A DNA stretch of 64,000 nucleotides, from NCBI GenBank assembly GCA_963745665.1, contig CAVUYE010000003.1:496001-560000 (forward strand), read 5' to 3'. Shown piece after piece: positions 27,378 through 36,892 of this stretch (position 1 is the first letter of the stretch; each line of letters opens with the position of its first letter). This stretch comes from Bog-473 sp963745665. Its GTDB lineage: Bacteria > Actinomycetota > Acidimicrobiia > Acidimicrobiales > RAAP-2. Under the pieces are notes generated by a model that was not told the origin of the DNA, did not search any database, and was given only the letters and a program-made list of their open reading frames with translations. The translations under genes and the position numbers were made by a program.

Positions 27378-28823
27378 GTGCCGGGCCGCCCCCACGTCAC
27401 GGTGGTGGGCCTCGGGCCGGCCGGTGGCGACCTGGTGGGAGACAACGCCGCCGTGTTGCTGGGGGAGGCGCAAGGGGAGGGGCGGGCGTACCTGCGCACG
27501 GCCCGCCATCCGGCGGCCGCCGGGTTCGAGGGCCTGCCCGCCTTCGACGACCTCTACGAGTCCGCCGCCACGTTCGACGAGGTCTACAGCGGCATCGTCG
27601 AGGCCCTCGTCGCGGCAGCGCGGGCGGCGGCGCCCGCCGGCGTCGTCTACGCCGTGCCCGGATCGCCACTGGTGGCCGAGCGCACCGTCGATCTCCTGCG
27701 CGCCGACGACCGTGTCGAGCTGTCCGTCCTCCCGGCCCTCTCCTTCTTGGACCTGGCCTGGGCGGCCCTCGGGATCGACCCCCTGGCCGAAGGCGTGCGC
27801 CTGGTCGACGCCGGCGTGTTCGAGGCGGCGGCCGGAGGGGGCGGCCCTCTCCTGGTGGCCCAGTGCTGGTCGCGCCACCTGCTCTCCGAGGTCAAGCTGG
27901 CGGTCCCCGACGACGGGCGGGAGCTGCCGCGGCCGGTCCTCTTGCACCATCTCGGGCTCGAGGACGAGGTGGTGGTGGGGGTCGACTGGTGGGAGCTCGA
28001 CCGCACGCTGGAGCCCGACCACCTGACCTCGCTCTACCTTCCGGCCCTCGTGGTGGCCGACGGCCGTGCCGCCGGCGCCGAAGTGGCACGGCTGGTCGCC
28101 CTCATGGACACGCTGCGCGCCCGCTGCCCGTGGGACTCGGCCCAGACCCACGCGTCCCTGATGCCCCACCTCGTCGAGGAGAGCTACGAGGTGCTCGACG
28201 CCCTGGCCGGCCTCACCGAGGGTCAGGCCGGCGCGGCTGCGTTCCTGCACCTGCAAGAGGAGTTGGGCGATCTGTTGTTCCAGATCGTCTTCCACGCCCG
28301 CCTGGCCGACGAAGCCGGGCAGTTCGACCTGGCCGATGTGGCGCGTGGCGTGCACGACAAGCTCGTGCACCGGCACCCGCACGTGTTCGGCGACGTCGAC
28401 GCCGACACCGCGGAACAGGTCGTCAACAACTGGGAGGCGATCAAGAAGAGCGAGAAGGGCCGGAGCAGCGTCACTGAGGGCATTCCGGCGGCGCTTCCCG
28501 CACTCATGCTCACGACCAAACTGGCGCGCAAGGCGCGGGCCGTAGGCCTGGAGCCCGGCGACACGAGCGCCGAGCAGATCGCGACGACGCTGGCCGAGCT
28601 GACCCGGCGCGCCGAGGCGGCCGAACCGCAGTCCGACGATCCGCTGGCGGGCGAGGGCGGCGAGCTGCAGGTGGCGTTGGGGGACGTGCTCTTCGCCGTG
28701 GCCACCCTGGCCCAGCGGCTCGGTGTCGACGCGGAACAGGCGCTGCGCGAGCGCGCGTTGTCCTTGCGGGCGGACATCCTCGACGCGGAAGGCGTCCCCG
28801 AAGACGAGGTGGGCAACCGCTAA
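27378..28823 (+). CDS. mazG: MazG with N-terminal tetrapyrrole-methylase-like domain (YabN type)
   Basis: A 481-residue fusion. Residues 1-225 resemble a SAM-dependent tetrapyrrole methylase (V-V-G-L-G-P-A-G-G-D, Y-A-V-P-G-S-P). Residues 240-480 are MazG nucleoside triphosphate pyrophosphohydrolase: C-P-W-D-S-A-Q-T-H-A-S-L, then E-E-S-Y-E-V-L-D and E-E-L-G-D-L-L-F-Q metal-binding helices, and a second, weaker MazG repeat. It hydrolyses non-canonical NTPs. The role of the N-terminal domain is unknown in this family. Confidence 0.92.
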   Translation: MPGRPHVTVVGLGPAGGDLVGDNAAVLLGEAQGEGRAYLRTARHPAAAGFEGLPAFDDLYESAATFDEVYSGIVEALVAAARAAAPAGVVYAVPGSPLVAERTVDLLRADDRVELSVLPALSFLDLAWAALGIDPLAEGVRLVDAGVFEAAAGGGGPLLVAQCWSRHLLSEVKLAVPDDGRELPRPVLLHHLGLEDEVVVGVDWWELDRTLEPDHLTSLYLPALVVADGRAAGAEVARLVALMDTLRARCPWDSAQTHASLMPHLVEESYEVLDALAGLTEGQAGAAAFLHLQEELGDLLFQIVFHARLADEAGQFDLADVARGVHDKLVHRHPHVFGDVDADTAEQVVNNWEAIKKSEKGRSSVTEGIPAALPALMLTTKLARKARAVGLEPGDTSAEQIATTLAELTRRAEAAEPQSDDPLAGEGGELQVALGDVLFAVATLAQRLGVDAEQALRERALSLRADILDAEGVPEDEVGNR

Positions 28824-28874
28824 CGTTGTGCCCCGGTGTCCCACCAGGGGAGACACCCAAGGAGAGATGTGGTC

Positions 28875-30176
28875 GTGAGCACCATTGAGCACGTGATCGG
28901 ACGCGAGGTTCTCGACTCACGCGGCAACCCGACCGTCGAAGCGGAGGTGCTGCTCCATTCCGGTGCACGCGGCCGTGCCATTTCGCCCTCGGGCGCCTCC
29001 ACGGGCATCCGAGAGGCAGTGGAACTGCGCGACGGCGGCGAGCGCTTCTCCGGCAAGGGCGTGCTGCAGGCGGTGGCCAATGTCAACGGCGAGATCGCCG
29101 ACGCCGTCTGCGGGCTCGACGCCCTCGACCAGCGAGCGGTCGATCACGCCATGATCGATCTCGACGGCACACCGGACAAGGGCAGGCTCGGCGCGAACGC
29201 GCTGCTGGCGGTCTCGCTGGCCAGCGCCAAGGCGGCGGCGGACGACCTGGAGATCCCGCTGTACCGCTCGATCGGGGGAGCCAACGCGCACGCGCTCCCG
29301 GTGCCGATGCTCAACGTCTTGAACGGCGGCGCCCACGCCAACAACTCCATCGACTTCCAGGAGTTCATGGTGATGCCCGTGGGCGCGGCGTCCTTCAGCG
29401 AGGCACTGCGTTGGGGCACCGAGACCTACCACGCGCTGCGCACGCTCCTGGCCGAGCGGGGCATGTCGACCGCCGTGGGCGACGAGGGCGGTTTTGCGCC
29501 CGACCTCCCCCGGAACGAGGACGCGGTGAAGCTGCTGCTCGAGGCGATCGAACGGGCGGGACGTGTGCCGGGCGAGGAGATCGCCTTGGCTCTCGACCCC
29601 GCCACGAGCGAGCTGTGGGACGACGGGGCCTACGTGCTGGCGGGGGAGGGCCGGACCCTGAGCCCGGCGGAGCTGGTGGACTACTGGGTCGAGCTGGTCG
29701 ACCGCTACCCGATCGTGTCGATTGAGGACGGTATGGCGGAGGAGGACTGGGACGGTTGGGCCGATTGCACCAAGGCGCTGGGCGGAAGGGTCCAGCTCGT
29801 CGGGGACGACATCTTCGTCACCAACGCGGAGATTCTAGAGCGGGGCATCCGTGCGGGCGTGGCCAACGCCATTTTGGTCAAGCTCAACCAGATCGGCACC
29901 TTGACCGAGACGCTCGACACCGTGGCGCTGGCCAACGGGGCCTCGTACGCCACGGTGATCTCACATCGTTCCGGGGAGACCGAGGACACGACGATCGCCG
30001 ACCTGGTGGTGGCCGTCAACGCCGGGCAGCTCAAGGCGGGCGCACCGGCCCGCTCGGACCGCGTGGCGAAGTACAACCAGCTGCTCAGGATCGAAGCGGA
30101 CCTGGGTGAGTCGGCCGCCTTCCCGGGACTGGCAGCGCTGGCGGGCACCGGAGGAACCCTGCATGGCGCGAGCTAA
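28875..30176 (+). CDS. eno: Enolase
   Basis: Interconverts 2-phosphoglycerate and phosphoenolpyruvate. The 433-residue protein has L-D-S-R-G-N-P-T-V-E near the start, the loop S-G-A-S-T-G, S-I-E-D-G-M-A-E-E-D-W with metal ligands, catalytic Lys in V-K-L-N-Q-I-G-T, and S-H-R-S-G-E-T-E-D. GTG 28875 has GGAGAG eight bases upstream; GTG 28869 is possible. The leader holds a TAACGT box near 28822. Confidence 0.97.
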   Translation: MSTIEHVIGREVLDSRGNPTVEAEVLLHSGARGRAISPSGASTGIREAVELRDGGERFSGKGVLQAVANVNGEIADAVCGLDALDQRAVDHAMIDLDGTPDKGRLGANALLAVSLASAKAAADDLEIPLYRSIGGANAHALPVPMLNVLNGGAHANNSIDFQEFMVMPVGAASFSEALRWGTETYHALRTLLAERGMSTAVGDEGGFAPDLPRNEDAVKLLLEAIERAGRVPGEEIALALDPATSELWDDGAYVLAGEGRTLSPAELVDYWVELVDRYPIVSIEDGMAEEDWDGWADCTKALGGRVQLVGDDIFVTNAEILERGIRAGVANAILVKLNQIGTLTETLDTVALANGASYATVISHRSGETEDTTIADLVVAVNAGQLKAGAPARSDRVAKYNQLLRIEADLGESAAFPGLAALAGTGGTLHGAS

Positions 30177-30741
30177 CCGCAAGGCTCCACGCCAGCGGCG
30201 CCGGTCCGCCAAGGCGCTCGGAGCGAAGGAGGGGACGCTCGGGCGGGCCCGCCTCGCCTTCGCGGGGGCGATGGTGGTTTCGGCCATCATCCTCTTCGCC
30301 TGGTTCCCTGCCGGCTCCCTCCTGAGCCAGCGCACCAACCTGCACGGCACCGAAGCGGAGTTGCACACCCTGCATGCGCAGGACTCCGCGCTGGCGCAGG
30401 AGAACAAGAACCTCAGCGACGGCGGTGAGATCGGGCGCATCGCCCGCGAGCAGTACCAGCTGGTCAGTCCTGGTCAGCAGGCCTACGAGGTGCTGCCGCC
30501 CTCGGGCTCCACGACCTCTGGCGTGCCCTACGCCGGAGACCCGGGGTCGGTCGGACCGGTTACCCCGTCGGCGACGCCGGAGCTGCCGCCGGGCGGTGTC
30601 ACGACCACGACGACCACGACCCCTGGCGCGACGACCGCCGCCGCGCACCAGCATGCGAGCGACGCGCACGGGTCATCACCCTCGACGTCGTCGGGAGGCT
30701 TCGTCTCACGCATGGTGCACTCCCTCGAATTCTGGCGTTGA
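30163..30741 (+). CDS. FtsB/DivIC-family septum protein
   Basis: A 192-residue single-pass protein: basic cytoplasmic N-terminus, TM about residues 32-53, a short coiled coil (L-A-Q-E-N-K-N-L-S), and the DivIC signature I-G-R-I-A-R-E-Q-Y-Q-L-V-S-P-G. The C-terminus is a Thr/Ser/Pro-rich tail. It likely bridges FtsL and FtsQ in the divisome. ATG 30163 has GGAGGA seven bases upstream and overlaps the end of eno, a conserved actinobacterial arrangement. Confidence 0.88.
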   Translation: MARANRKAPRQRRRSAKALGAKEGTLGRARLAFAGAMVVSAIILFAWFPAGSLLSQRTNLHGTEAELHTLHAQDSALAQENKNLSDGGEIGRIAREQYQLVSPGQQAYEVLPPSGSTTSGVPYAGDPGSVGPVTPSATPELPPGGVTTTTTTTPGATTAAAHQHASDAHGSSPSTSSGGFVSRMVHSLEFWR

Positions 30742-31229
30742 GCCGAGTGGAGGATGCCCGGGCGACGTCGCCGGGAGCCGGCGCCGATGCGGCCGCCGTC
30801 GCGCAGCTTCTCGGCCGCGACCCCGGGGGGGCCTTCACGGTGGTGGTGCGCGCCGACGACGGCCGCCCCGTGGTGATCGCCAACGAGCCCTTCCTGCGCG
30901 ACGGGACACCCATGCCGACGCGGTACTGGTTGGTCGACCCCGAGTTGCGCGTCCTCGTCGGCCGGCTCGAAGCGGCCGGTGGGGTGCGGGAGGCCGAGGA
31001 ACAGGTGGACGCCACGGCCCTGGCCGAGGCCCATCGCCGCTATGCCGCCGAACGCGATGCCCTGATTCCGGGCGACTGGACCGGGCCACGCCCGAGCGGG
31101 GGGGTAGGAGGCACGCGCCAGGGAGTCAAGTGCCTGCATGCCCACGTGGCCTGGTGGCTGGCCGGCGGGGACGATGTCGTCGGGGCGTGGGCGGCGGAGC
31201 GGCTGGGCCTGACCCGGCGGGAGGCCTGA
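30738..31229 (+). CDS. DUF501 family protein
   Basis: A 163-residue cytosolic protein matching DUF501: L-L-G-R-D-P-G-G, P-M-P-T-R-Y-W-L-V-D-P, then the Cys/His motif V-K-C-L-H-A-H-V-A-W-W-L-A-G-G-D near the C-terminus. Function unknown. In actinobacteria it constantly lies between divIC and ppx, as here. The TTG at 30738 overlaps the upstream stop; GTG 30747 is the alternative start. Confidence 0.88.
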   Translation: MSRVEDARATSPGAGADAAAVAQLLGRDPGGAFTVVVRADDGRPVVIANEPFLRDGTPMPTRYWLVDPELRVLVGRLEAAGGVREAEEQVDATALAEAHRRYAAERDALIPGDWTGPRPSGGVGGTRQGVKCLHAHVAWWLAGGDDVVGAWAAERLGLTRREA

Positions 31230-31257
31230 GCGCGCACGCTCTGTGATACTCGGCGGG

Positions 31258-32211
31258 GTGAAAGGGCACGACGCGCTCGCTGCGCTCGACTGCGGCACGA
31301 ACTCCACCCGTCTGCTCGTGGTGGGCGCGTCAGGCGACGTGCGCGCCCGGGAGATGACGATCACCCGCCTCGGTGAGGGCGTCGACGCCACCCATCGACT
31401 GCGGCCGGAAGCCATTGAGCGCACGTTTGCCGCGCTGCGCGCCTATCGCGGCATCATGGATGCCGAGGGGGTCGGACCCGCCCGCCTCGTGGCGACGTCG
31501 GCCGTGCGGGACGCGACCAACGGAGAGGAGTTTCTTCTCCCGGCCGGCGACATCGTCGGCGCGCCGGCTGAGCTGCTGTCCGGACAGGAGGAGGGCCGGC
31601 TCTCCTACGCGGGAGCGACCGCCGACCTGCCGGACCGAGGTGGCCGTGTCGTCGTGGTCGACATCGGCGGGGGGTCGACCGAGCTGGCCACCGATACGGG
31701 CGGCGAGGTCCGCTCGTTCTCCATGGAGATCGGCTGTGTGCGCCTCACCGAACGTTTCTTGCGCAGTGACCCGCCGACCGCACCCGAGGTGGCCGATGCC
31801 GTCCGCGCCATCGGGGCTGCGCTGGCGGCGGCGGAGCAGAAGATCCCCCAGCTGGCCAACCTCGGCCCGGCGACCCTCGTGGGGCTGGCGGGCACCGTGT
31901 CGACGTTGGCATCGCTGGAGCTGGGCCTGGTGGCGTACGACCGGGAGCGGATCCACCACGCGGTCCTCACGTTGGAGGCCGTGGAGCGCTGGTGTGACCT
32001 CCTAGGCGCAGAACCGATCGTGGTGCGGTCGCGCCGGACGGGCCTCCCCGAGGGGCGACAAGACGTCATTTTCGCCGGCGCACTGGTGTTCCGCGAGGTG
32101 ATGCGCCGGCTCGGATTGGGGGAGTGCATCGTGTCGGAATCCGACATCCTCGACGGCCTGGTCCAGTCCCTGCGCGCGACCGTGGACGAAGAGCCTGGCT
32201 CGCCGGGGTGA
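31258..32211 (+). CDS. ppx: Exopolyphosphatase / Ppx-GppA phosphatase
   Basis: A 317-residue member of the ASKHA fold: A-L-D-C-G-T-N-S-T-R-L-L near the N-terminus, A-T-S-A-V-R-D-A-T-N, and V-D-I-G-G-G-S-T-E-L. This short form lacks the C-terminal HD domain of E. coli Ppx, as in mycobacteria, where such proteins cut short polyphosphate. GTG 31258 chosen because it directly precedes the conserved start; GTG 31243 is possible. Confidence 0.9.
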   Translation: MKGHDALAALDCGTNSTRLLVVGASGDVRAREMTITRLGEGVDATHRLRPEAIERTFAALRAYRGIMDAEGVGPARLVATSAVRDATNGEEFLLPAGDIVGAPAELLSGQEEGRLSYAGATADLPDRGGRVVVVDIGGGSTELATDTGGEVRSFSMEIGCVRLTERFLRSDPPTAPEVADAVRAIGAALAAAEQKIPQLANLGPATLVGLAGTVSTLASLELGLVAYDRERIHHAVLTLEAVERWCDLLGAEPIVVRSRRTGLPEGRQDVIFAGALVFREVMRRLGLGECIVSESDILDGLVQSLRATVDEEPGSPG

Positions 32212-32222
32212 CAGGTTCGCTC

Positions 32223-33386
32223 TCACCGCCTCGAAGGCGAATCCGATCGATCGTGCGCTCGCCGCACGGCAGAAGCCACGGCCGCGAGACGGCTATCGCC
32301 ACGATCGACATCAGGTTCCAGCTGCGCGCCCTCTCCCCATTCGTTCCATGAATTGATGAAAACAAGGCGCGCTTCTGGATCTCCGAACCGGTACGTGTGG
32401 TCCACGAGTGCGTCGAGCCAGCGACGAAACTCCTGAGCGGTGTCGTTGACATAGACGGTCGAGCGGGCACCACGACGGGGTGAGTTGTCCCACCCCGGCA
32501 TCGCAGTGCGGAACCAACGGAAGTCGGGCTTTGGCTTTGACAGCGCCCAATTCACCGTTCGCTCGTAGTCGACCAGTGTCCCATTCCATGACGTCGGGTC
32601 ATACAGATCGGGCGGCCCGGGACTGGAGGGATCGATGCTGTTCGTCGGCTCGACCGACCCGTGGGGCGGGAATTCCACCGCTGAGTCGAATCCGTAGGGC
32701 CCGGGATCAAAGAGATTGAAACTCTGCACCATCGACAGATGGAGGTCGCCGATCCCAATCGTGTGCGCTCGTTCACGGAGCGCGTCAACGGTTCGGCTCG
32801 GCTCATCGAGCAGGTCTGCCCGGTAGATCAGGAGGAGCGGCTTACCGTTGATCTTCACGTATCTCGGATCCGAGAAGTGCTCCGCCAAGTCGTCGACGAT
32901 GCGAGGATCACTTTTCGCCGAGTGCCGCTGCTCCATCAGCAGCTCGTCATTTCCACCGTCCCAGACCCGAGACCAGCTCTCATTGGCCCAACAGAGGAAA
33001 TAGCGCACGTTGAGGTCGGACGCTTCCAGCAGAAGCCGGAGGGGCCTCTCCAGCAGACGCCGGCCTCCGAACCAATAGGCGTAGACACAGAACGCCGTGA
33101 TCCCGTGTTGCGATGCCAGGGAATATTGACGTTGCAGCACTTCTGGCCGGTCCAGCGTGTAGTACCCATCGCGTGGAATCTGCGGTTGCAAATGGCCTGG
33201 ATACAGGGGCAGCGCCCGTTGGACCTTCGTCCACTCCGTGAATCCCGTTCCCCACCACTCATTGTTCTCGGCGGTCTCGTAGAACTGGGGCAGGTAGAAG
33301 GCGGCGACTTCGAGATCCGGCGGGGGCGAGGCATGGAGGCCGACCCCAGGCTTCCCCGCCGGAGTGTCTCGTACCGACACGGTCAC
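32223..33386 (-). CDS. WbsX-type glycan protein (GH99-like domain), second copy
   Basis: A 387-residue WbsX protein: A-F-Y-L-P-Q-F-Y, G-F-T-E-W-T-K-V, W-F-G-G-R-R, W-A-N-E-S-W, and F-I-N-S-W-N-E-W-G-E-G-A-Q-L-E-P near the C-terminus. Unlike the copy at 18.6 kb it has no long acidic tail. GTG 33386 was chosen because it overlaps the stop of the upstream GT gene; the open frame further upstream is shadow. It converges on ppx with 11 bases between stops. Confidence 0.88.
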   Translation of the reverse strand: MTVSVRDTPAGKPGVGLHASPPPDLEVAAFYLPQFYETAENNEWWGTGFTEWTKVQRALPLYPGHLQPQIPRDGYYTLDRPEVLQRQYSLASQHGITAFCVYAYWFGGRRLLERPLRLLLEASDLNVRYFLCWANESWSRVWDGGNDELLMEQRHSAKSDPRIVDDLAEHFSDPRYVKINGKPLLLIYRADLLDEPSRTVDALRERAHTIGIGDLHLSMVQSFNLFDPGPYGFDSAVEFPPHGSVEPTNSIDPSSPGPPDLYDPTSWNGTLVDYERTVNWALSKPKPDFRWFRTAMPGWDNSPRRGARSTVYVNDTAQEFRRWLDALVDHTYRFGDPEARLVFINSWNEWGEGAQLEPDVDRGDSRLAAVASAVRRAHDRSDSPSRR

Positions 33387-35377
33387 GACGGCAGCGTGAG
33401 ACCCATCTCTTCGATGGCCTGCGCGATCCGCAAATGGAATTGTTCGGCGGAGAACTGGTCGGAGCTGTCCATGATGCTCTGACTCAGCGCCGTGGAACCG
33501 CGCGGATCCTCGAAGAGGGATTCGACGATGTCCACACATTCGTCGAGCGTGCGAAAACCTGTGTCACAGCCGAGCTGGGCGACTACGTCCTTCGGCCCAC
33601 CACCGGCGAAGACCACCGGGATGCAGCCGAAGCTGGCGGCTTCCACCGGAGTGATGCCGAAGTGCTCCATCTGCTCGGGGAACTCGAGCTCGTCCACTCC
33701 CATTCCGGCGGCGTGAATGAGGACGGCTGCACTCGCATAGAGATCGGCCAAACTGTCGCGGCTTATGTTCGGGTAGAACGAGCAGTCGAGGCCTTCCGCC
33801 ATGTCCTGCAGATCCTTGAATCGCTCTCTTCCCTCGGCGGTTGGATGAATCGATCCCGCCAATGCGAGCTCGAGGCCCGGTCGTCGCTCGTCCAGAGTGC
33901 GAAAGGCGTTGATGACCGCGTCCTGCCGCTTGTTGTGTCCTCCGGCGAAAAAGCGGCCGACGGTCAGGATCTTTCTCCTGTCCTTCCATGGCGGCCCGCT
34001 CCGGGCTCCGGCCCATTGGGCCGGGGGCGGGACGATCCGGATGGGAGGAGCCGGGAGGTCGTAGAGACGGATCAGGCCGTTGACATGTCTACGAACGAAT
34101 GGCGAGTAGACCCAGATCTCACTGAAATCGCCGAGCAGGTGCCCGTATCGTTCCACCTCCTCGTCGGGCACCGAGAAGGGGAACTGGAGGAGGTAGACAC
34201 TCCGAAGTCCGAAGGGCTCCGTGGGGGGCACAATCGAATTGCCGAGAATCACCGCGAACTGACAGTCCGATCGATCGACCTCGGCGAATGGTTGGGGCGT
34301 GGCCACCGACCGCGTGAAGCCGAACGTCGAGGAGATCTGGGCCATCCGAACGGAGCTGTACGGGTGCGGCGTGCCGAAGACGACTGCGTCCACTCCAGCC
34401 CTGGACGTCAGGAAGGAGGCCAACTCGAACATGACCCGCTCCCCACCGCCGGGCACAAGGGGATACGGCGAGTAGAGAACGTAGGGCGGTCGGGCAGAGC
34501 GCGGGCCTGATCGGCTCGACGTTTGCAGAAAGGTGCCAGATTCCCGTCGGTCGGGCTCCTGCCTTGCAGGATCGACGAACGTGGTCGCGAGCTGGCGGGT
34601 AGCGAGCCAATCGCCCCACTTCGAGACGAAGCGTGCTCTGTTGATTTCGGAGATGTTCTGGAGCTGCAGTCGTCGATCCGATGTGGTGTGACTCTCGATA
34701 TGGGTGACCCGGGCCAGCGGATTCACGACCACCTTGCCGCAGGACGACCAGAGTTTCAGGCAGAGATCGGTGTCTTCGTAGTACGCCGGTTCCCATTCGA
34801 AGCCGAACCCTCCGACCTGGAGAAAATCGGCCCGTCGCATCATCAGGCATGCAGCGGAACAGAAATCGACGGCGCACGGCGTGTCGAAATGCTCGGGGCC
34901 CCACACGGAGCCCTTCCCGATCTGCACGACATCCCCGTTGGCAAGCGCGATTCCGCCGACCTCCTGCACCCGACCGTCGGGGTACAGGAACATCGGTCCC
35001 ACTGCCGCAATCGACGGGTCACCTCCCATCGTTGTCGCCAAGGTCTCGATCCAACCCGGATGAACAAACGCGTCATTGTTGAGAAACACGATGTAGTCGG
35101 TCGATGTGTGATCGACGCCAATGTTGTTTCCTTCGCTGAAGAACCGATTCTCTCCAACCTCGACGAGCGTGAAACGCCGCGACCGGTGGTCCTTTCTGAG
35201 GATCGCGACTTCTTCGTCGGTGGAGCCATTGTCCACCACGACGATGTCACGGATGAGGTCGCTCGAGGCGCGATGGAGGGCCTCGAGACACTCGATCGTC
35301 GTATTCGCCTGGTTGTAGTTGAGAACGATGATCGAAATGTTCTGGTGAAAATCGGGAACCCGTCCGGCCAGTGGCAT
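33383..35377 (-). CDS. Two-domain glycosyltransferase (GT2-GT4 fusion)
   Basis: A 664-residue protein. Residues about 12-245 are a rhamnosyltransferase-like GT2 domain: I-I-V-L-N-Y-N-Q, V-V-V-D-N-G-S-T-D-E, F-L-N-N-D-A-F-V (DxD) and E-D-T-D-L-C-L-K-L. Residues about 295-640 are GT-B/GT4-like: Y-P-L-V-P-G-G-G-E-R, L-T-V-G-R-F-F-A-G-G-H-N-K, and the donor-binding E-H-F-G-I-T-P-V-E-A. One polypeptide could add two successive sugars. First gene of a probable operon with the WbsX gene; cytosolic face. Confidence 0.9.
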   Translation of the reverse strand: MPLAGRVPDFHQNISIIVLNYNQANTTIECLEALHRASSDLIRDIVVVDNGSTDEEVAILRKDHRSRRFTLVEVGENRFFSEGNNIGVDHTSTDYIVFLNNDAFVHPGWIETLATTMGGDPSIAAVGPMFLYPDGRVQEVGGIALANGDVVQIGKGSVWGPEHFDTPCAVDFCSAACLMMRRADFLQVGGFGFEWEPAYYEDTDLCLKLWSSCGKVVVNPLARVTHIESHTTSDRRLQLQNISEINRARFVSKWGDWLATRQLATTFVDPARQEPDRRESGTFLQTSSRSGPRSARPPYVLYSPYPLVPGGGERVMFELASFLTSRAGVDAVVFGTPHPYSSVRMAQISSTFGFTRSVATPQPFAEVDRSDCQFAVILGNSIVPPTEPFGLRSVYLLQFPFSVPDEEVERYGHLLGDFSEIWVYSPFVRRHVNGLIRLYDLPAPPIRIVPPPAQWAGARSGPPWKDRRKILTVGRFFAGGHNKRQDAVINAFRTLDERRPGLELALAGSIHPTAEGRERFKDLQDMAEGLDCSFYPNISRDSLADLYASAAVLIHAAGMGVDELEFPEQMEHFGITPVEAASFGCIPVVFAGGGPKDVVAQLGCDTGFRTLDECVDIVESLFEDPRGSTALSQSIMDSSDQFSAEQFHLRIAQAIEEMGLTLPS

Positions 35378-35384
35378 CGGACCT

Positions 35385-36671
35385 TCAGCCGTGCCGGGTG
35401 GATGCGTCTCTGGCGCGTCCCGACCCGATGAGCCGTGACAGCAGTCGGACCGGAGCTGTCACACGCCAAGAGGAGGAGTGCTGAAGCTCGGTGAGTCGCC
35501 GTTGCGCCTCAGCGGCTTCACCGGCCAGCATCTCCGCTTCCCGCTCTCGTGCCTGAAGAGCGAGCTCCCGAATCGTCAGCTCACGTGTATAGCGGGCGGC
35601 TGACGTCGACAGCTTGGCCGTCAGCTCGTCGAGCCGCCCGAAGTATTCGTTCTGCATGGCGGCCCTTTCGAGGCTCACCTGCTCCTTGTACGCGACGAGT
35701 TCGGCCCTCAGCGCTCCGGATTCTGTGGCGAGCGCCGCCATCGTCTCACGCGTCGCGTTGATTGCAATCTGAAAGGTGTCCCGTTCGATCTCTCGGCTCT
35801 CGTTGAGTGAATCGATCAGGGTCCGGACGGCCGACGGTGAGATCGACCCTGGCCCCAAGATGTGGCGGAACTCGGACCGCTCAGCGAAGATGGCGAACAA
35901 TGCCCGAAAGGCCGGCGGGGCATCGCGGAGAAGATCGACCAGCGGCGTCGCGCCATTGTGCGGGACCTGCGCCACCAAGATCTCCGCGGCCGGCCCGAGA
36001 TTCACAACGGTTGATGGAATGCGTTCGGCGACGAAGGCGCGGGTCGCCGAGAAGCCGGAACTCTCCCCTTCCCGTGTGTTCGGAAGAACGAGCACGGCAC
36101 CCGGAGCCATGCGATCGATCCATGTTTGCAGGTAGTCCGGAGCTCGCTGCTCGCTCTCGGAGAGTCCCACGTGCAAGAGCTGAATCGGGGGGAACCCAGA
36201 GGCGTCCGTCGCGCCTTTGGGATCCTCGACGGTGCCTTCGAGCATGGCGCCAAACTGTGCGGCCGACTCGGCGATCTGGTCGTGAAATTGCTTCACCCCT
36301 TCTTGGCGCTGTTGGTCCGATCCTTCCGGGGGGGCAAGCAGTACTGCGACGCACCTGGCGTCAGATTCAATCCGCTGCGCGGCTCTCCACGCGGCATAGA
36401 AAGGGGCATGGACTTCGAAACCGAGGTCAACAGTCAGTGCCGGATTGAGCGACGAGACGAGCCATGAGAGGAAAGGGAGGGCGGGACTCCATCCGGTGTC
36501 GGCAAGCGGGAGATCGTCCGTCCGGAGGATGGCCTCCAGGGCAGCGGCGTCGTGCGACAGGAGGCTCTTGGCCGGTGTCGCGGGGTCGGGCCCGGGGGAA
36601 TGGGGTTGCGGTGCGATCGTCACGATTCCAATTGGTCGTTGCTCGCTAGGGGCGCCGCGACGGATGGGCAA
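35385..36671 (-). CDS. Methyltransferase-like protein with C-terminal coiled coil
   Basis: A 428-residue protein. The region L-P-F-L-S-W-L-V-S-S-L-N-P and T-V-D-L-G-F-E-V-H resembles degenerate SAM-methyltransferase-like proteins seen beside glycosyltransferases, but a full glycine-rich SAM loop is not visible. From about residue 290 a long heptad-rich coiled coil follows, ending S-S-S-W-R-V-T-A-P-V-R, a tail motif shared by many polysaccharide-locus proteins. Perhaps a chain-length or scaffold role. The start is unsure: ATG 36671 or GTG 36623, neither with a Shine-Dalgarno. The 220-base divergent gap to 36893 is otherwise empty and should hold two promoters. Confidence 0.7.
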   Translation of the reverse strand: MPIRRGAPSEQRPIGIVTIAPQPHSPGPDPATPAKSLLSHDAAALEAILRTDDLPLADTGWSPALPFLSWLVSSLNPALTVDLGFEVHAPFYAAWRAAQRIESDARCVAVLLAPPEGSDQQRQEGVKQFHDQIAESAAQFGAMLEGTVEDPKGATDASGFPPIQLLHVGLSESEQRAPDYLQTWIDRMAPGAVLVLPNTREGESSGFSATRAFVAERIPSTVVNLGPAAEILVAQVPHNGATPLVDLLRDAPPAFRALFAIFAERSEFRHILGPGSISPSAVRTLIDSLNESREIERDTFQIAINATRETMAALATESGALRAELVAYKEQVSLERAAMQNEYFGRLDELTAKLSTSAARYTRELTIRELALQAREREAEMLAGEAAEAQRRLTELQHSSSWRVTAPVRLLSRLIGSGRARDASTRHG

Positions 36672-36892
36672 ATGACATTCGGTTGCTGGTGTGCATCTAT
36701 CGCGTCACCACTTGAAATCGAGAGAGGGCTTGTGGCCGGAATGGTCTGCTGGGTGGTTGTCACCCTAGCCGGATCCACCAATCTGGAGAGGAAAGAGGAG
36801 CCCGCCCTCACAGGTCCGACACGGTGCGAGGCACCGCGAACCGTGCGTCCCATGGAAGCAGTGCGGACAGGTCCAACTGGTACTGTGCGGCC

